From positions 124,001-188,000 of the forward strand of contig NZ_JAHTBI010000001.1 in NCBI RefSeq assembly GCF_019168305.1: a stretch of 64,000 nucleotides of DNA, given 5' to 3'. Shown here piece by piece: positions 30,767 to 38,466 of the stretch. This DNA is from Pseudomonas aegrilactucae (GTDB lineage: Bacteria; Pseudomonadota; Gammaproteobacteria; Pseudomonadales; Pseudomonadaceae). The stretch's first letter is position 1, and each line of letters opens with the position of its first letter. The notes beneath the pieces were generated by a model. The model made no database searches and had not been told where the DNA came from. It saw only the letters and a list, made by a program, of their open reading frames with translations. The translations under genes were made by a program, and so were the position numbers.

Positions 30767-31582
30767 TCAGTCGAGGAGCTTTAATGCAATGATTGAAAAG
30801 GCAAGCCCGGCGAACGATGCCAGGAGCAGGTAATGGCCGATTATCAGTTTGGCCTTGAGCGAGGTCGGGAAAGATTTAACGTCTGCGGCATGTAGTGTCC
30901 CGGTTTTTATGAAGAATGTTGAGTGCGTTATAAGTGTTGCCACGCACACGCAGAATAATATTCTTCCAAATTCAGCCGAATGGATCATGCTTTGCCGAGT
31001 GATGATTGCTGTGCAGTTGCTTAAGTGATGGTTGGACGTTTGTATGATTAGGCTTGCCGATTTTTTATACATTACCCCCACTATGAATATCGAGACTATA
31101 CACACTATTTCTAGTAGTAGAGCTGTCAGGTAGGGGGTGTAGGGATAGCTGAAATCTCCAAATTTTAATTCGTTCAAGTTGCCTGGGTATCGAACGGCCT
31201 CCAGTAACTGAAGGGTGACTGCTATCAGTGTAATGTTGACGAGATAGAAAAGTTTAAGGTGATGAGTAAGGATTAGAAGTTTTTTGAGGTCGGAGGGGAA
31301 GTTTTTAATGTTGTCGGCGCTTAGCGCACCGGTCTCGACAAGAAATGTTGGATGAGCCAGCATCCCTGAGATACTTTGGATTGCCCAGTATTTCCAGCTG
31401 AAGTTGAACAGAGGGCTATACCCATCTCGTTTGGTCAATGGGTGGTTTATGAAATATTCGGGAATGTCGCTCATTCGAAATTTTGTGATATAGGTGCAAA
31501 TCGCGCTAGCGACGAATAGCCCAACTATCAATGTAGTGCAAAGTAGTAGCATAGCTATTTTGAAGAGATTTTCATAATCCAT
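30767..31582 (-). CDS. Membrane protein with two tandem repeat domains, probable immunity protein
   Basis: The 271-residue protein is an internal duplication. Each half has hydrophobic helices followed by the motif (G-A/T-L-x-A-x-x-[IV]-K-x-FP-x-x-LK): first GALSADNIKNFPSDLKK near residue 84, then GTLHAADVKSFPTSLKA near residue 230. The same motif occurs once in the neighbouring 133-residue protein (GALCANDIENFPSTLKK). About five to six TM segments are predicted. The DNA is clearly AT richer than the flanks, a sign of transfer. It lies 41 bp after the smaller paralogue and downstream of a PAAR effector gene, so an inner-membrane immunity function is inferred. No named family was recognised. 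Confidence 0.75.
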   Translation of the reverse strand: MDYENLFKIAMLLLCTTLIVGLFVASAICTYITKFRMSDIPEYFINHPLTKRDGYSPLFNFSWKYWAIQSISGMLAHPTFLVETGALSADNIKNFPSDLKKLLILTHHLKLFYLVNITLIAVTLQLLEAVRYPGNLNELKFGDFSYPYTPYLTALLLEIVCIVSIFIVGVMYKKSASLIIQTSNHHLSNCTAIITRQSMIHSAEFGRILFCVCVATLITHSTFFIKTGTLHAADVKSFPTSLKAKLIIGHYLLLASFAGLAFSIIALKLLD

Positions 31583-31623
31583 GAATCTGTCCGATGAAGA
31601 TGATTAAGCGGTGCCACGGCACG

Positions 31624-32025
31624 CTAAAAATTTAACGCTATTCTGGATATTGCCACACCCATGGCGCAAGTGCCTGCGCAGAGCAATAGAATCCAGTTGA
31701 CATGGTGAAGGGCAACAAGTGTTTTTTTGAGTGTGGATGGGAAATTTTCTATGTCGTTGGCACAGAGCGCACCCTTCTGTACCAGGGACTTAGGGAACGC
31801 CAAAAAACTTGATACTGAGCCGACAAAAACAATCCTGCCCCATATTCCCATGCGCAAAAGAAATTTTCTTTGGTCTACTGCAGGGCAGTTCTGGAGGTGT
31901 GCCAATATCGCAGTTGAATATCTCCTGCTAATGTATAAAAACACACAAAGTAGCAGGAAGATTGCACCTAATACCGGGATGCACAGCATGGCGAAGACTG
32001 TATAGGCGAGATTGTTAATTATCAT
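31624..32025 (-). CDS. Small membrane protein, single repeat domain, probable immunity protein
   Basis: The 133-residue protein has an N-terminal TM (about residues 8-33), a second hydrophobic part near 62-80 and a C-terminal TM (about 110-130). Between them is the shared motif GALCANDIENFPSTLKK and the following LVALHHVNW, matching both halves of the 271-residue neighbour. Its start overlaps the stop of the PAAR effector gene by 4 bp (ATGA), the tight coupling expected of an effector and its immunity protein. AT-rich coding. The immunity role is inference from context. Confidence 0.75.
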   Translation of the reverse strand: MIINNLAYTVFAMLCIPVLGAIFLLLCVFLYISRRYSTAILAHLQNCPAVDQRKFLLRMGIWGRIVFVGSVSSFLAFPKSLVQKGALCANDIENFPSTLKKTLVALHHVNWILLLCAGTCAMGVAISRIALNF

Positions 32026-33437
32026 TTCTGGTATTCATATATAAGTTCCCCTGCCGTTTCGCCTAACACTTCACCTGTTTTTGTTCCGGCATAGGCTCCA
32101 GCTCCGACCACTACCGCGGCGCATACTACGCCACCCCAACCTCCGGTGGATGCACCGATTGCCAAGCAGGCCCTCGCGCCAAGGTGACCACTCAGCACGC
32201 CCGAAGCAGCGGCACTGAGCAGTGTGCTTCCAATGAAGCTACCACTTTCCGTGAATCTTACTTTTTTACATGCCGTCGTTCTCCCCGCAGAACACACATC
32301 CTGGACTTTCAAATAAGAAGCCCCGCTACCTACCGCGACACCCACCCATCCACCCCAAGCCATATATTTTGCCGCCTTTGAAGCTGCCGAAATATGTGTT
32401 GCGTAGCCAGGAATTTGACCGGCTGCTCCAGCATTACTCCAGTGATGAACCAAGCTGCGGCTTGATATGCCCAGTGCATGTTTAAGGTTGGGGTGGTCTG
32501 GAAGACCTATGCCTTTCCTTGTCAGATGATCCAGATGTACATCCAACTTCGTGAACAATGACTGACGTTCGGCAAAGAAGGCCTTGCTGCGCAAGTTGCC
32601 ATTGCGGTTAAAGTACTTTTTATGCAGCTCTTCGATTTCGAGTAATACGCTTTTGACGGCTTTGAGATGGCTCTCAGCCATCGCTGTCACCACCCCAATA
32701 GACGTCGCCGTCGACGCCAACATCGCCGCAATCTCCCCTTGATGGCGCACCATGAATGCCGCCTCTTCATCGCTCATCGGCGCCAGCGCATCGTTCACCA
32801 CCGCCGCAGCTTCCATCAATATCGCTTCTTCGCGGCCGCACTGCTGGTTGAGCGGGTCGCTCAGCACGATCAGTTGCCCGGGCTTGGCATACTCGGTGAG
32901 CTGCGGGTTGAGCCGCCGAAAATGCGCCAGCAAGGCAGGATCGGCAGTGCCGAACAGAATCGTCTCCAGTGCCCCCCGGCTGATCGGCGTCTGGACGATA
33001 TGGAACCCCGGCTCTGCCACCGACTGCGGCGCCTGGTGGGGCGCCAAGGCGCCAGGCAACGGCTGGTTGGCCACCTCATGCTGCCTGATCGAGTGTGCCC
33101 ATTGGGGCGTGATCGCCTGCCCCACGGGCGCAGCCCGAGCTGCAATGCGGTTTGGGGGCAGGTCTTCCACCTGGAAGAAAGCCTGCGTCGCGATCAGGCG
33201 ATTGCTGCCCTCAGGGCAGCCACAGGCCACTTGATAGCCCTCTAGCGCGGCGCCCTGGTCGCCGCACATAAAGCCAGGATGCCCCTCGGCAATCTGCCCC
33301 ACACGCTGGCAAGCCGGGCACCACACCGGGTCGGTGATGCGAGCTGCGGCGCACCCCTCGACGGTCATCGGCGCATAGCCGGCCAGCACCCTGCCGCCGG
33401 TCGTGGTGGGGTCACCTTCTCTGATCAGATACGCCAT
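32022..33437 (-). CDS. PAAR-domain protein with LysM-like segment and glycine-zipper C-terminus, probable type VI secretion effector
   Basis: The 471-residue protein begins with a PAAR domain (residues 1-90: REGDPTTTGGRVLAG, then paired cysteine motifs WCPACQ, FMCGDQG, VACGCPEG). PAAR proteins cap the VgrG spike of type VI secretion. Residues about 145-195 (GFHIVQTPISRG, FRRLNPQLTEYAKPGQLIVL) look LysM-like. A helical stretch (200-310) leads to a glycine- and alanine-rich C-terminus (355-471; GGWVGVAVGSGASY, GASTGGWGGVVCAAVVVGAG) of glycine-zipper type, as in pore-forming effectors. The C-terminal coding part is less GC rich than the PAAR part. No hcp, vgrG or chaperone gene is nearby. Toxicity by membrane insertion is inferred. 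Confidence 0.8.
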   Translation of the reverse strand: MAYLIREGDPTTTGGRVLAGYAPMTVEGCAAARITDPVWCPACQRVGQIAEGHPGFMCGDQGAALEGYQVACGCPEGSNRLIATQAFFQVEDLPPNRIAARAAPVGQAITPQWAHSIRQHEVANQPLPGALAPHQAPQSVAEPGFHIVQTPISRGALETILFGTADPALLAHFRRLNPQLTEYAKPGQLIVLSDPLNQQCGREEAILMEAAAVVNDALAPMSDEEAAFMVRHQGEIAAMLASTATSIGVVTAMAESHLKAVKSVLLEIEELHKKYFNRNGNLRSKAFFAERQSLFTKLDVHLDHLTRKGIGLPDHPNLKHALGISSRSLVHHWSNAGAAGQIPGYATHISAASKAAKYMAWGGWVGVAVGSGASYLKVQDVCSAGRTTACKKVRFTESGSFIGSTLLSAAASGVLSGHLGARACLAIGASTGGWGGVVCAAVVVGAGAYAGTKTGEVLGETAGELIYEYQK

Positions 33438-33533
33438 GGGTCAAGTTCCTGTAGTGCCCTTTGGGGTTGCCAAAGGACGCTATCAAGAACCTGCAGGCGT
33501 TGATGTAGGACGCGTCTGAACCGGCTTGACCCA
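33437..33533. repeat. Inverted repeats flanking the upstream region of the PAAR gene
   Basis: tgggtcaag (33437-33445) is repeated inverted as cttgaccca (33525-33533). Between them lies a small hairpin, cctttgg/ccaaagg (33458-33464 with 33470-33476). This gap separates the effector gene from the binding-protein gene and could hold the effector promoter and a terminator. Confidence 0.35.
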
Positions 33534-33544
33534 GCGCAATGGGA

Positions 33545-35134
33545 TCAGCGTGCGGTCTTCACCGTGGCGAAATCCTGCCGCCCGAACGGGCTCACCGTGT
33601 AGCCCTCGACGTCCTTGCGCATCAGTACGGCGGCAGTGGGGTGCGCCAGCGGCAGCCACAACGCCTGCTGCTGGATCAGCCCCTGGGCCTGCTGGTACAG
33701 CCGGCTGCGCACGCTCTGGTCGTTGGTGGTCTTGCCGGCGCTGATCAACTGATCCAGGCGTGGGTCGCAATAGCGTGCGAAGTTGGTCCCGGACTTGACG
33801 GCCGAGCAGGCAAATTGCGGGCTGAGGAAGTTGTCCGGGTCACCGTTGTCGCCTGCCCAGCCCATGAACAGCAGGTCATGCTCGCCCGCCTTGGCGCGGC
33901 GAATCAGCTCGCCCCATTCGATCACGCGAATCTCGGCCTTGATCCCGATCTTTTCCAGGTCTGCCTGCAGCAGCTGTGCGCCCAGGCTCGGGTTGGGGTT
34001 GAGCAGGCTGCCCGAGGGGCGCGTCCAGATCGTGGTGCTGAAGCCGTCCGGCACACCGGCCTTGGCCAGCAGTGCACGGGCCTTGGCCACGTCGGTCGGG
34101 TAGCCCGGCAGGTCCTTGGCATAGCTCCAGGTGTTGGGCGGGAAGGGGCCATCGGCAGCCACCGCCGTGCCTTCGAACACGGCCTTGAGGTAGCTGGCCT
34201 TGTCGAAGGCCAGGTTGATCGCCTGGCGCACTTCAACCTTGTCCAGTGGCGGATGCTGGCTGTTGATGGCGACGAAGGCGGTCATGAATGCCTCGGTCTT
34301 CTCGACCTTGAGGTTCGCATCCTCAGCGGCCGCCGCAATGTCCAGCGGCTTGGGCGACAAGGCAATCTGGCACTCGTTGCGCCGCAGCTTCTGCAGACGC
34401 ACGTTGGCGTCGGGGGTGATGGCGAAGATCAGCGGGTCGACCTGCGGCTTGCCGGCAAAGTACTCGGCATTGGCGCGGTAGCGGATCACGGCGTCCTTCT
34501 GGAAGCGCTGGAACACGAATGGCCCGGTGCCGATCGGCTGGCTGTTGAGCTTCTCCGGTGTACCGGCCTTGAGCAACTGGTCGGCGTACTCGGCCGAATA
34601 GATCGAGGCAAAGCCCATGCTCAGGGTGGCGAGGAAGGTCGCGTCCGCGTGGTCGAGGGTAAAGCGCACGGTCAACGGGTCGGGGGCCTCGACCTGCTTG
34701 ATCAGGCTGGGCAACTGCAGCGACTGCGCGTGCGGGTAGCCGCTCTGCGCGACCTTGTGCCAGGAGTGGGCGGGGTAGAGCATGCGCTGGAAGCTGAACA
34801 GCACGTCGTCGGCGCTCAGCTCGCGGCTGGGCTTGAAGTAGCTGGTGCTGTGAAACTTGACCCCCGGGTGCAGCTTGAAGTCGTACACCAGCCCGTCGGC
34901 CGACACCGTCCAGCTGTCGGCCAGGCTCGGCACCACCCTGCCGCTGGTCGCGTCGAATTCCACCAGGCGGTTCATCAGCACGTCGGCCGAGGCATTGGTG
35001 GTGGTCAGCGCGTTATACTGCACCACGTCGAACCCTTCGGGGCTGGCCTCTGTACACACGCTCAAGGCGCCTGCCTGCGCCAGTACGGGGCTGAGCAGCG
35101 TTGCGAGCAACAGGGGGATGGCGGCACGACGCAT
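33545..35134 (-). CDS. Periplasmic oligopeptide/dipeptide-type ABC transporter binding protein
   Basis: The start at 35134 (MRRAAIPLLLATLLSPVLAQA) gives a signal peptide and a 529-residue protein; a start 21 bp upstream is less likely. The mature protein has the family 5 layout: GALSVCTEASPEGFDVVQYN, ADSWTVSADGLVYDFKLHPG and KFHSTSYFKPSRELSADDVLFS. It resembles DppA. No permease or ATPase gene is adjacent, so it must use a transporter encoded elsewhere. The ligand is unknown. Confidence 0.88.
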   Translation of the reverse strand: MRRAAIPLLLATLLSPVLAQAGALSVCTEASPEGFDVVQYNALTTTNASADVLMNRLVEFDATSGRVVPSLADSWTVSADGLVYDFKLHPGVKFHSTSYFKPSRELSADDVLFSFQRMLYPAHSWHKVAQSGYPHAQSLQLPSLIKQVEAPDPLTVRFTLDHADATFLATLSMGFASIYSAEYADQLLKAGTPEKLNSQPIGTGPFVFQRFQKDAVIRYRANAEYFAGKPQVDPLIFAITPDANVRLQKLRRNECQIALSPKPLDIAAAAEDANLKVEKTEAFMTAFVAINSQHPPLDKVEVRQAINLAFDKASYLKAVFEGTAVAADGPFPPNTWSYAKDLPGYPTDVAKARALLAKAGVPDGFSTTIWTRPSGSLLNPNPSLGAQLLQADLEKIGIKAEIRVIEWGELIRRAKAGEHDLLFMGWAGDNGDPDNFLSPQFACSAVKSGTNFARYCDPRLDQLISAGKTTNDQSVRSRLYQQAQGLIQQQALWLPLAHPTAAVLMRKDVEGYTVSPFGRQDFATVKTAR

Positions 35135-35319
35135 GGTGACTCCTTGGCTGAACAATGGCCCATCTGCCGTTGCAGTCTGGAAAAGTCCTACCCTAGTGTG
35201 CCCGGCTGCAAATCGCCAACCCCTTTTTCAGGAATCTTGCGACGAGCGGTCAATCCGTGCACACGCCCGCATCTGCGTGGCGCGAGGGGGCAATAAGGCG
35301 CGCCAAAGCAGATATTCTG

Positions 35320-35348
35320 TTGTTGTGCTCCAGTCTTTCTGGTATAAA
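35320..35348 (+). promoter_or_regulatory. Sigma-70 promoter of rpmB-rpmG
   Basis: TTGTTG (35320-35325) and TATAAA (35343-35348) are separated by 17 bp, close to the consensus. Transcription would start near 35355, leaving a leader of about 140 nt before rpmB. Confidence 0.65.
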
Positions 35349-35452
35349 GCAGCGCTCTTTTCTAGGGGCTCGGTGCGTCGCATCCGCTGATGTTGTCGAT
35401 AAGACCCTGAAGAAACACGGCGCCTGGCGCCAAAGACTGAGAGATTAAGCGG

Positions 35453-35471
35453 CCAACCCATGCCGGGTTGG
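35453..35471 (+). promoter_or_regulatory. Hairpin in the rpmB leader
   Basis: ccaaccc (35453-35459) pairs with gggttgg (35465-35471), ending 25 bp before the rpmB ATG. Ribosomal protein operons are often autoregulated at the leader; such a role is possible here but unproven. Confidence 0.4.
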
Positions 35472-35496
35472 GCATGTGGTTTTAGAGGGCTGAGGC

Positions 35497-35733
35497 ATGT
35501 CGAGAGTCTGTCAAGTTACCGGTAAGGGTCCGGTAACCGGGAATAACATTTCCCACGCGAATAACAAAACCCGTCGTCGTTTCCTGCCGAACCTGCAGCA
35601 TCACCGCTTCTGGGTCGAGTCGGAGAAGCGTTTCGTGCGTCTGCGCGTTTCTGCCAAAGGCATGCGTATCATCGACAAGCGTGGCATTGATGTCGTGCTG
35701 CTCGAAATTCGCCGTAACGGCGCCAAGGTCTAA
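35497..35733 (+). CDS. rpmB: 50S ribosomal protein L28
   Basis: The 78-residue protein matches L28: [20 protein letters not shown], then [19 protein letters not shown] and [13 protein letters not shown]. It assembles into the large ribosomal subunit. It is followed by rpmG after 11 bp, the standard order. Confidence 0.99.
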   Translation: MSRVCQVTGKGPVTGNNISHANNKTRRRFLPNLQHHRFWVESEKRFVRLRVSAKGMRIIDKRGIDVVLLEIRRNGAKV

Positions 35734-35744
35734 GGGAGAGAATC

Positions 35745-35900
35745 ATGCGTGAATTGATCCGTCTGGTGTCGACCGCTAATACCGGCCACTTCTACACCAC
35801 CGACAAGAACAAGCGCACCACTCCGGACAAAATCGAAATCAAAAAATTCGATCCGGTTGTTCGCAAGCACGTGATCTACAAGGAAGCCAAGATCAAGTAA
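35745..35900 (+). CDS. rpmG: 50S ribosomal protein L33
   Basis: The 51-residue protein starts [18 protein letters not shown] and contains [18 protein letters not shown], typical of L33. It has no CXXC zinc pairs, so it is the zinc-independent form. A gggagag ribosome site precedes it. A strong terminator follows. Confidence 0.99.
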   Translation: MRELIRLVSTANTGHFYTTDKNKRTTPDKIEIKKFDPVVRKHVIYKEAKIK

Positions 35901-35916
35901 TTGATCCCGGCTGACG

Positions 35917-35954
35917 AAAAAAGGCCCGCATCTCACGATGCGGGCCTTTTTTTG
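35917..35954. terminator. Terminator after rpmG, shared with the convergent I78-like gene
   Basis: A stem aaggcccgcatc/gatgcgggcctt with a 4-nt loop is flanked by A- and T-runs, so it can stop transcription from both sides. Confidence 0.9.
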
Positions 35955-35968
35955 TGGCGTTTTTCTGA

Positions 35969-36217
35969 TCAGCCGAAATGCAACCCGGTGATCAGGCCTG
36001 CCTCGTTACCGCTGATGTTGACGCGGCTCGGGTCTATTTCCCGGGTCGACATCTCGCCGATGCCGACCACGCGCGTGCGCCCGGTAAGCTCGCTGATGTA
36101 GGCCTTCACGCTCGGCACGTAGCGGGTGCCGACCAGGCGCCCGACACAGGTGAGTACTTCGTCATCGCTCAGGTGCAGCGCTTCGAGGGGGCAGACAACC
36201 GGTTGATCCTTTTGCAT
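35969..36217 (-). CDS. I78-like peptidase inhibitor family protein
   Basis: The start at MQKDQPVVCPLEALHLSDDE gives 82 residues; a longer in-frame start is less likely. The C-terminal half (RTRVVGIGEMSTREIDPSR, then VNISGNEAGLITGLHFG) has the pattern of peptidase inhibitor family I78, small proteins similar to potato inhibitor I. No signal peptide is visible, so it would act in the cytoplasm unless it leaves by another route. Inhibitor activity is inferred. Confidence 0.65.
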   Translation of the reverse strand: MQKDQPVVCPLEALHLSDDEVLTCVGRLVGTRYVPSVKAYISELTGRTRVVGIGEMSTREIDPSRVNISGNEAGLITGLHFG

Positions 36218-36298
36218 GGTGAGGCTCCTTGGGTTCAGGTATGTCCGAAGGGACCCCGCCATGCTCGCGTTGCGACCGGTTTACGTGGCGTTACCTAT

Positions 36299-36661
36299 TT
36301 ATGCCTTGGCTTCGAACATCACGTAGATCTTGCGGCACTTCTCCAGCACTTCCCACGTGCCCTTGAAGCCGGCCGGAATCACGAAGCGGTCGCCTGCGCG
36401 CAGGGTTTTCGCGTTGCCTTCCTGGTCGCGCAGTACCGATACGCCCTGCACGATTTCGCAGTATTCGTGCTCGGTGTAATTGACGGTCCATTGCCCCAGC
36501 TCACCTTCCCACACCCCGGCAGCAAACTGTTCGCAGGGGCTCGAGTAATGGTTGAAAACCGCCTGCTCGGGGTCACCCTTGAGCACTTTTTCGGCGGCGG
36601 GGCGGTAGCGCTCGGCCTCGGTCAGTACCTGGGCAAAATCGACGATCTGCTGAATGTTCAT
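36299..36661 (-). CDS. Cupin-domain protein
   Basis: A 120-residue single-cupin protein. GVWEGELGQWTVNYTEHEYC and EIVQGVSVLRDQEGN, followed by AGDRFVIPAGFKGTWEVLEK, fit a small beta-barrel cupin of the DUF861 (EutQ-like) type. The usual two-His metal motif is incomplete, so catalysis is uncertain. It is divergent from the aldehyde dehydrogenase gene and in P. putida relatives occurs beside kauB, which suggests a role in amine or aldehyde metabolism. Confidence 0.75.
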   Translation of the reverse strand: MNIQQIVDFAQVLTEAERYRPAAEKVLKGDPEQAVFNHYSSPCEQFAAGVWEGELGQWTVNYTEHEYCEIVQGVSVLRDQEGNAKTLRAGDRFVIPAGFKGTWEVLEKCRKIYVMFEAKA

Positions 36662-36857
36662 GGGTGCGGGTCCCCTGTATGTTAAATAAAGTGCACATCA
36701 CTAGGCATTTGGCCATGTAATGTCAAATATATTGATAATTCGGGTGCCAGTAGTTTAGGGTGTCGAATGCCGTAGAGCGATCGCGCTCCGGCAGCATTTC
36801 GACAGCACCCATGGCCCCTCGTGCGGCGCTGCATCTCAACAACAGGAGGAGTTTGGT

Positions 36858-38351
36858 ATGACCACCCTGACGCGTGCGGACTGGGAACAGCGTGCCCAGC
36901 AATTGAAGATCGAAGGCCGTGCCTTCATCAATGGTGAATACACCGCCGCCGTTTCCGGCGCCACCTTCGAGTGCCTGAGCCCGGTCGACGGACGCCTTCT
37001 GGCGCAGGTCGCCAGTTGCGACCAAGCCGATGCCCAGCGTGCGGTGGAAAACGCCCGTGCCACCTTCAACTCCGGCGCGTGGTCGCGCCTGGCGCCGGCC
37101 AAGCGCAAGGCCACCCTGATCCGTTTCGCCGCCCTGCTCAAGCAGAACGTCGAAGAGCTGGCCCTGCTCGAAACCCTCGACATGGGCAAGCCTATCAATG
37201 ATTCGCTGAACATCGACGTGCCGGGCGCAGCCCAGGCGCTGAGCTGGAACGGCGAAGCCATCGACAAGATCTACGACGAAGTCGCTGCCACCCCGCACGA
37301 CCAGTTGGGCCTGGTAACCCGTGAGCCGGTGGGTGTGGTGGCGGCCATCGTGCCGTGGAACTTCCCGCTGCTGATGGCCAGCTGGAAACTCGGCCCGGCG
37401 CTGGCCACCGGTAACTCGGTGGTGCTCAAGCCGTCCGAAAAATCCCCGCTGACCGCCATTCGCATCGCCCAGCTCGCGATCGAAGCCGGTATCCCGGCCG
37501 GCGTGCTCAACGTACTGCCAGGCTATGGCCACACTGTGGGCAAGGCCCTGGCCCTGCACATGGACGTCGACACCCTGGTGTTCACCGGCTCCACCAAGAT
37601 CGCCAAGCAGCTGATGATCTACGCCGGCGAATCGAACATGAAGCGCGTGTGGCTGGAAGCCGGCGGCAAGAGCCCGAACATCGTGTTCGCCGATGCCCCG
37701 GACCTGAATGCCGCCGCCGAGGCCGCCGCCAGCGCCATCGCCTTCAACCAGGGCGAGGTGTGCACCGCAGGTTCGCGCCTGCTGGTGGAGCGTTCGATCA
37801 AGGACACATTCCTGCCGCTGGTACTCGAGGCCCTCAAGGCCTGGAAGCCAGGCAACCCGCTGGACCCGGCCACCACCGTCGGTGCACTGGTCGACACCCA
37901 GCAGATGAACACCGTGCTGTCCTACATCGAGGCCGGTCACAGCGACGGCGCCAAGCTGCTGGTAGGCGGCAAGCGCATCCTTGAAGAGACCGGCGGCACC
38001 TATGTCGAACCGACCATCTTCGACGGCGTGAGCAACGCCATGCGCATCGCCAAGGAAGAGATCTTCGGCCCGGTGCTGTCGGTAATCACCTTCGATACCG
38101 TCGAAGAGGCCATCAACATCGCCAACGACACCCCGTACGGCCTGGCCGCCGGGGTGTGGACCGCCGACATCAGCAAGGCCCACAAGACCGCCAAGGCCCT
38201 GCGTGCAGGCAGCGTCTGGGTCAACCAGTACGACGGTGGCGACATGACCGCGCCGTTCGGCGGCTTCAAGCAGTCGGGCAACGGCCGTGACAAGTCGCTG
38301 CATGCACTGGACAAGTACACCGAGCTCAAGGCCACCTGGATCAAGCTGTAA
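36858..38351 (+). CDS. kauB: Gamma-glutamyl-aminobutyraldehyde/omega-amino aldehyde dehydrogenase (KauB/PuuC type)
   Basis: The 497-residue NAD(P)-dependent aldehyde dehydrogenase has PWNFPLLMASWKLGPALATG, the base Glu in LEAGGKSPNIVF and the nucleophile in FNQGEVCTAGSRLLVERS. It is close to PuuC/KauB, which oxidise gamma-glutamyl-aminobutyraldehyde and other amino aldehydes from polyamines. aacaggagg precedes the ATG. The ligase and oxidase of the route lie elsewhere in this window. Confidence 0.92.
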   Translation: MTTLTRADWEQRAQQLKIEGRAFINGEYTAAVSGATFECLSPVDGRLLAQVASCDQADAQRAVENARATFNSGAWSRLAPAKRKATLIRFAALLKQNVEELALLETLDMGKPINDSLNIDVPGAAQALSWNGEAIDKIYDEVAATPHDQLGLVTREPVGVVAAIVPWNFPLLMASWKLGPALATGNSVVLKPSEKSPLTAIRIAQLAIEAGIPAGVLNVLPGYGHTVGKALALHMDVDTLVFTGSTKIAKQLMIYAGESNMKRVWLEAGGKSPNIVFADAPDLNAAAEAAASAIAFNQGEVCTAGSRLLVERSIKDTFLPLVLEALKAWKPGNPLDPATTVGALVDTQQMNTVLSYIEAGHSDGAKLLVGGKRILEETGGTYVEPTIFDGVSNAMRIAKEEIFGPVLSVITFDTVEEAINIANDTPYGLAAGVWTADISKAHKTAKALRAGSVWVNQYDGGDMTAPFGGFKQSGNGRDKSLHALDKYTELKATWIKL

Positions 38352-38392
38352 GGCCTGCGGGCGGCCTGCGCGCCGCCCCGAGCGATCCGCGC

Positions 38393-38429
38393 CACAGCCG
38401 GGCCCTGCGTTAGCGCAGGCCCGGCTGTG
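38393..38429 (+). terminator. Long GC-rich hairpin between kauB and the MFS gene
   Basis: cacagccgggcc (38393-38404) pairs with ggcccggctgtg (38418-38429), 12 bp perfect, with a 13-nt loop. It lies between two same-strand genes. The following T-run is weak, so it may be a terminator or mRNA-stabilising hairpin. Confidence 0.5.
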
Positions 38430-38466
38430 TTGCATGTGGCGATTCATCATCGTTGAGGACCTTGAA

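Larger units (their letters stand above)
35135..35496. other. 362-bp intergenic region between the binding-protein gene and rpmB
   Basis: No gene is seen. The region carries the divergent promoter of the binding-protein gene and the rpmB promoter and leader, with a good sigma-70 element at 35320-35348 and a hairpin at 35453-35471, both listed separately. Confidence 0.7.

Noticed and set aside
33539..35296. A 585-codon open frame on the + strand
   Set aside because: It is antisense to the peptide-binding protein gene, which has a signal peptide and family motifs.
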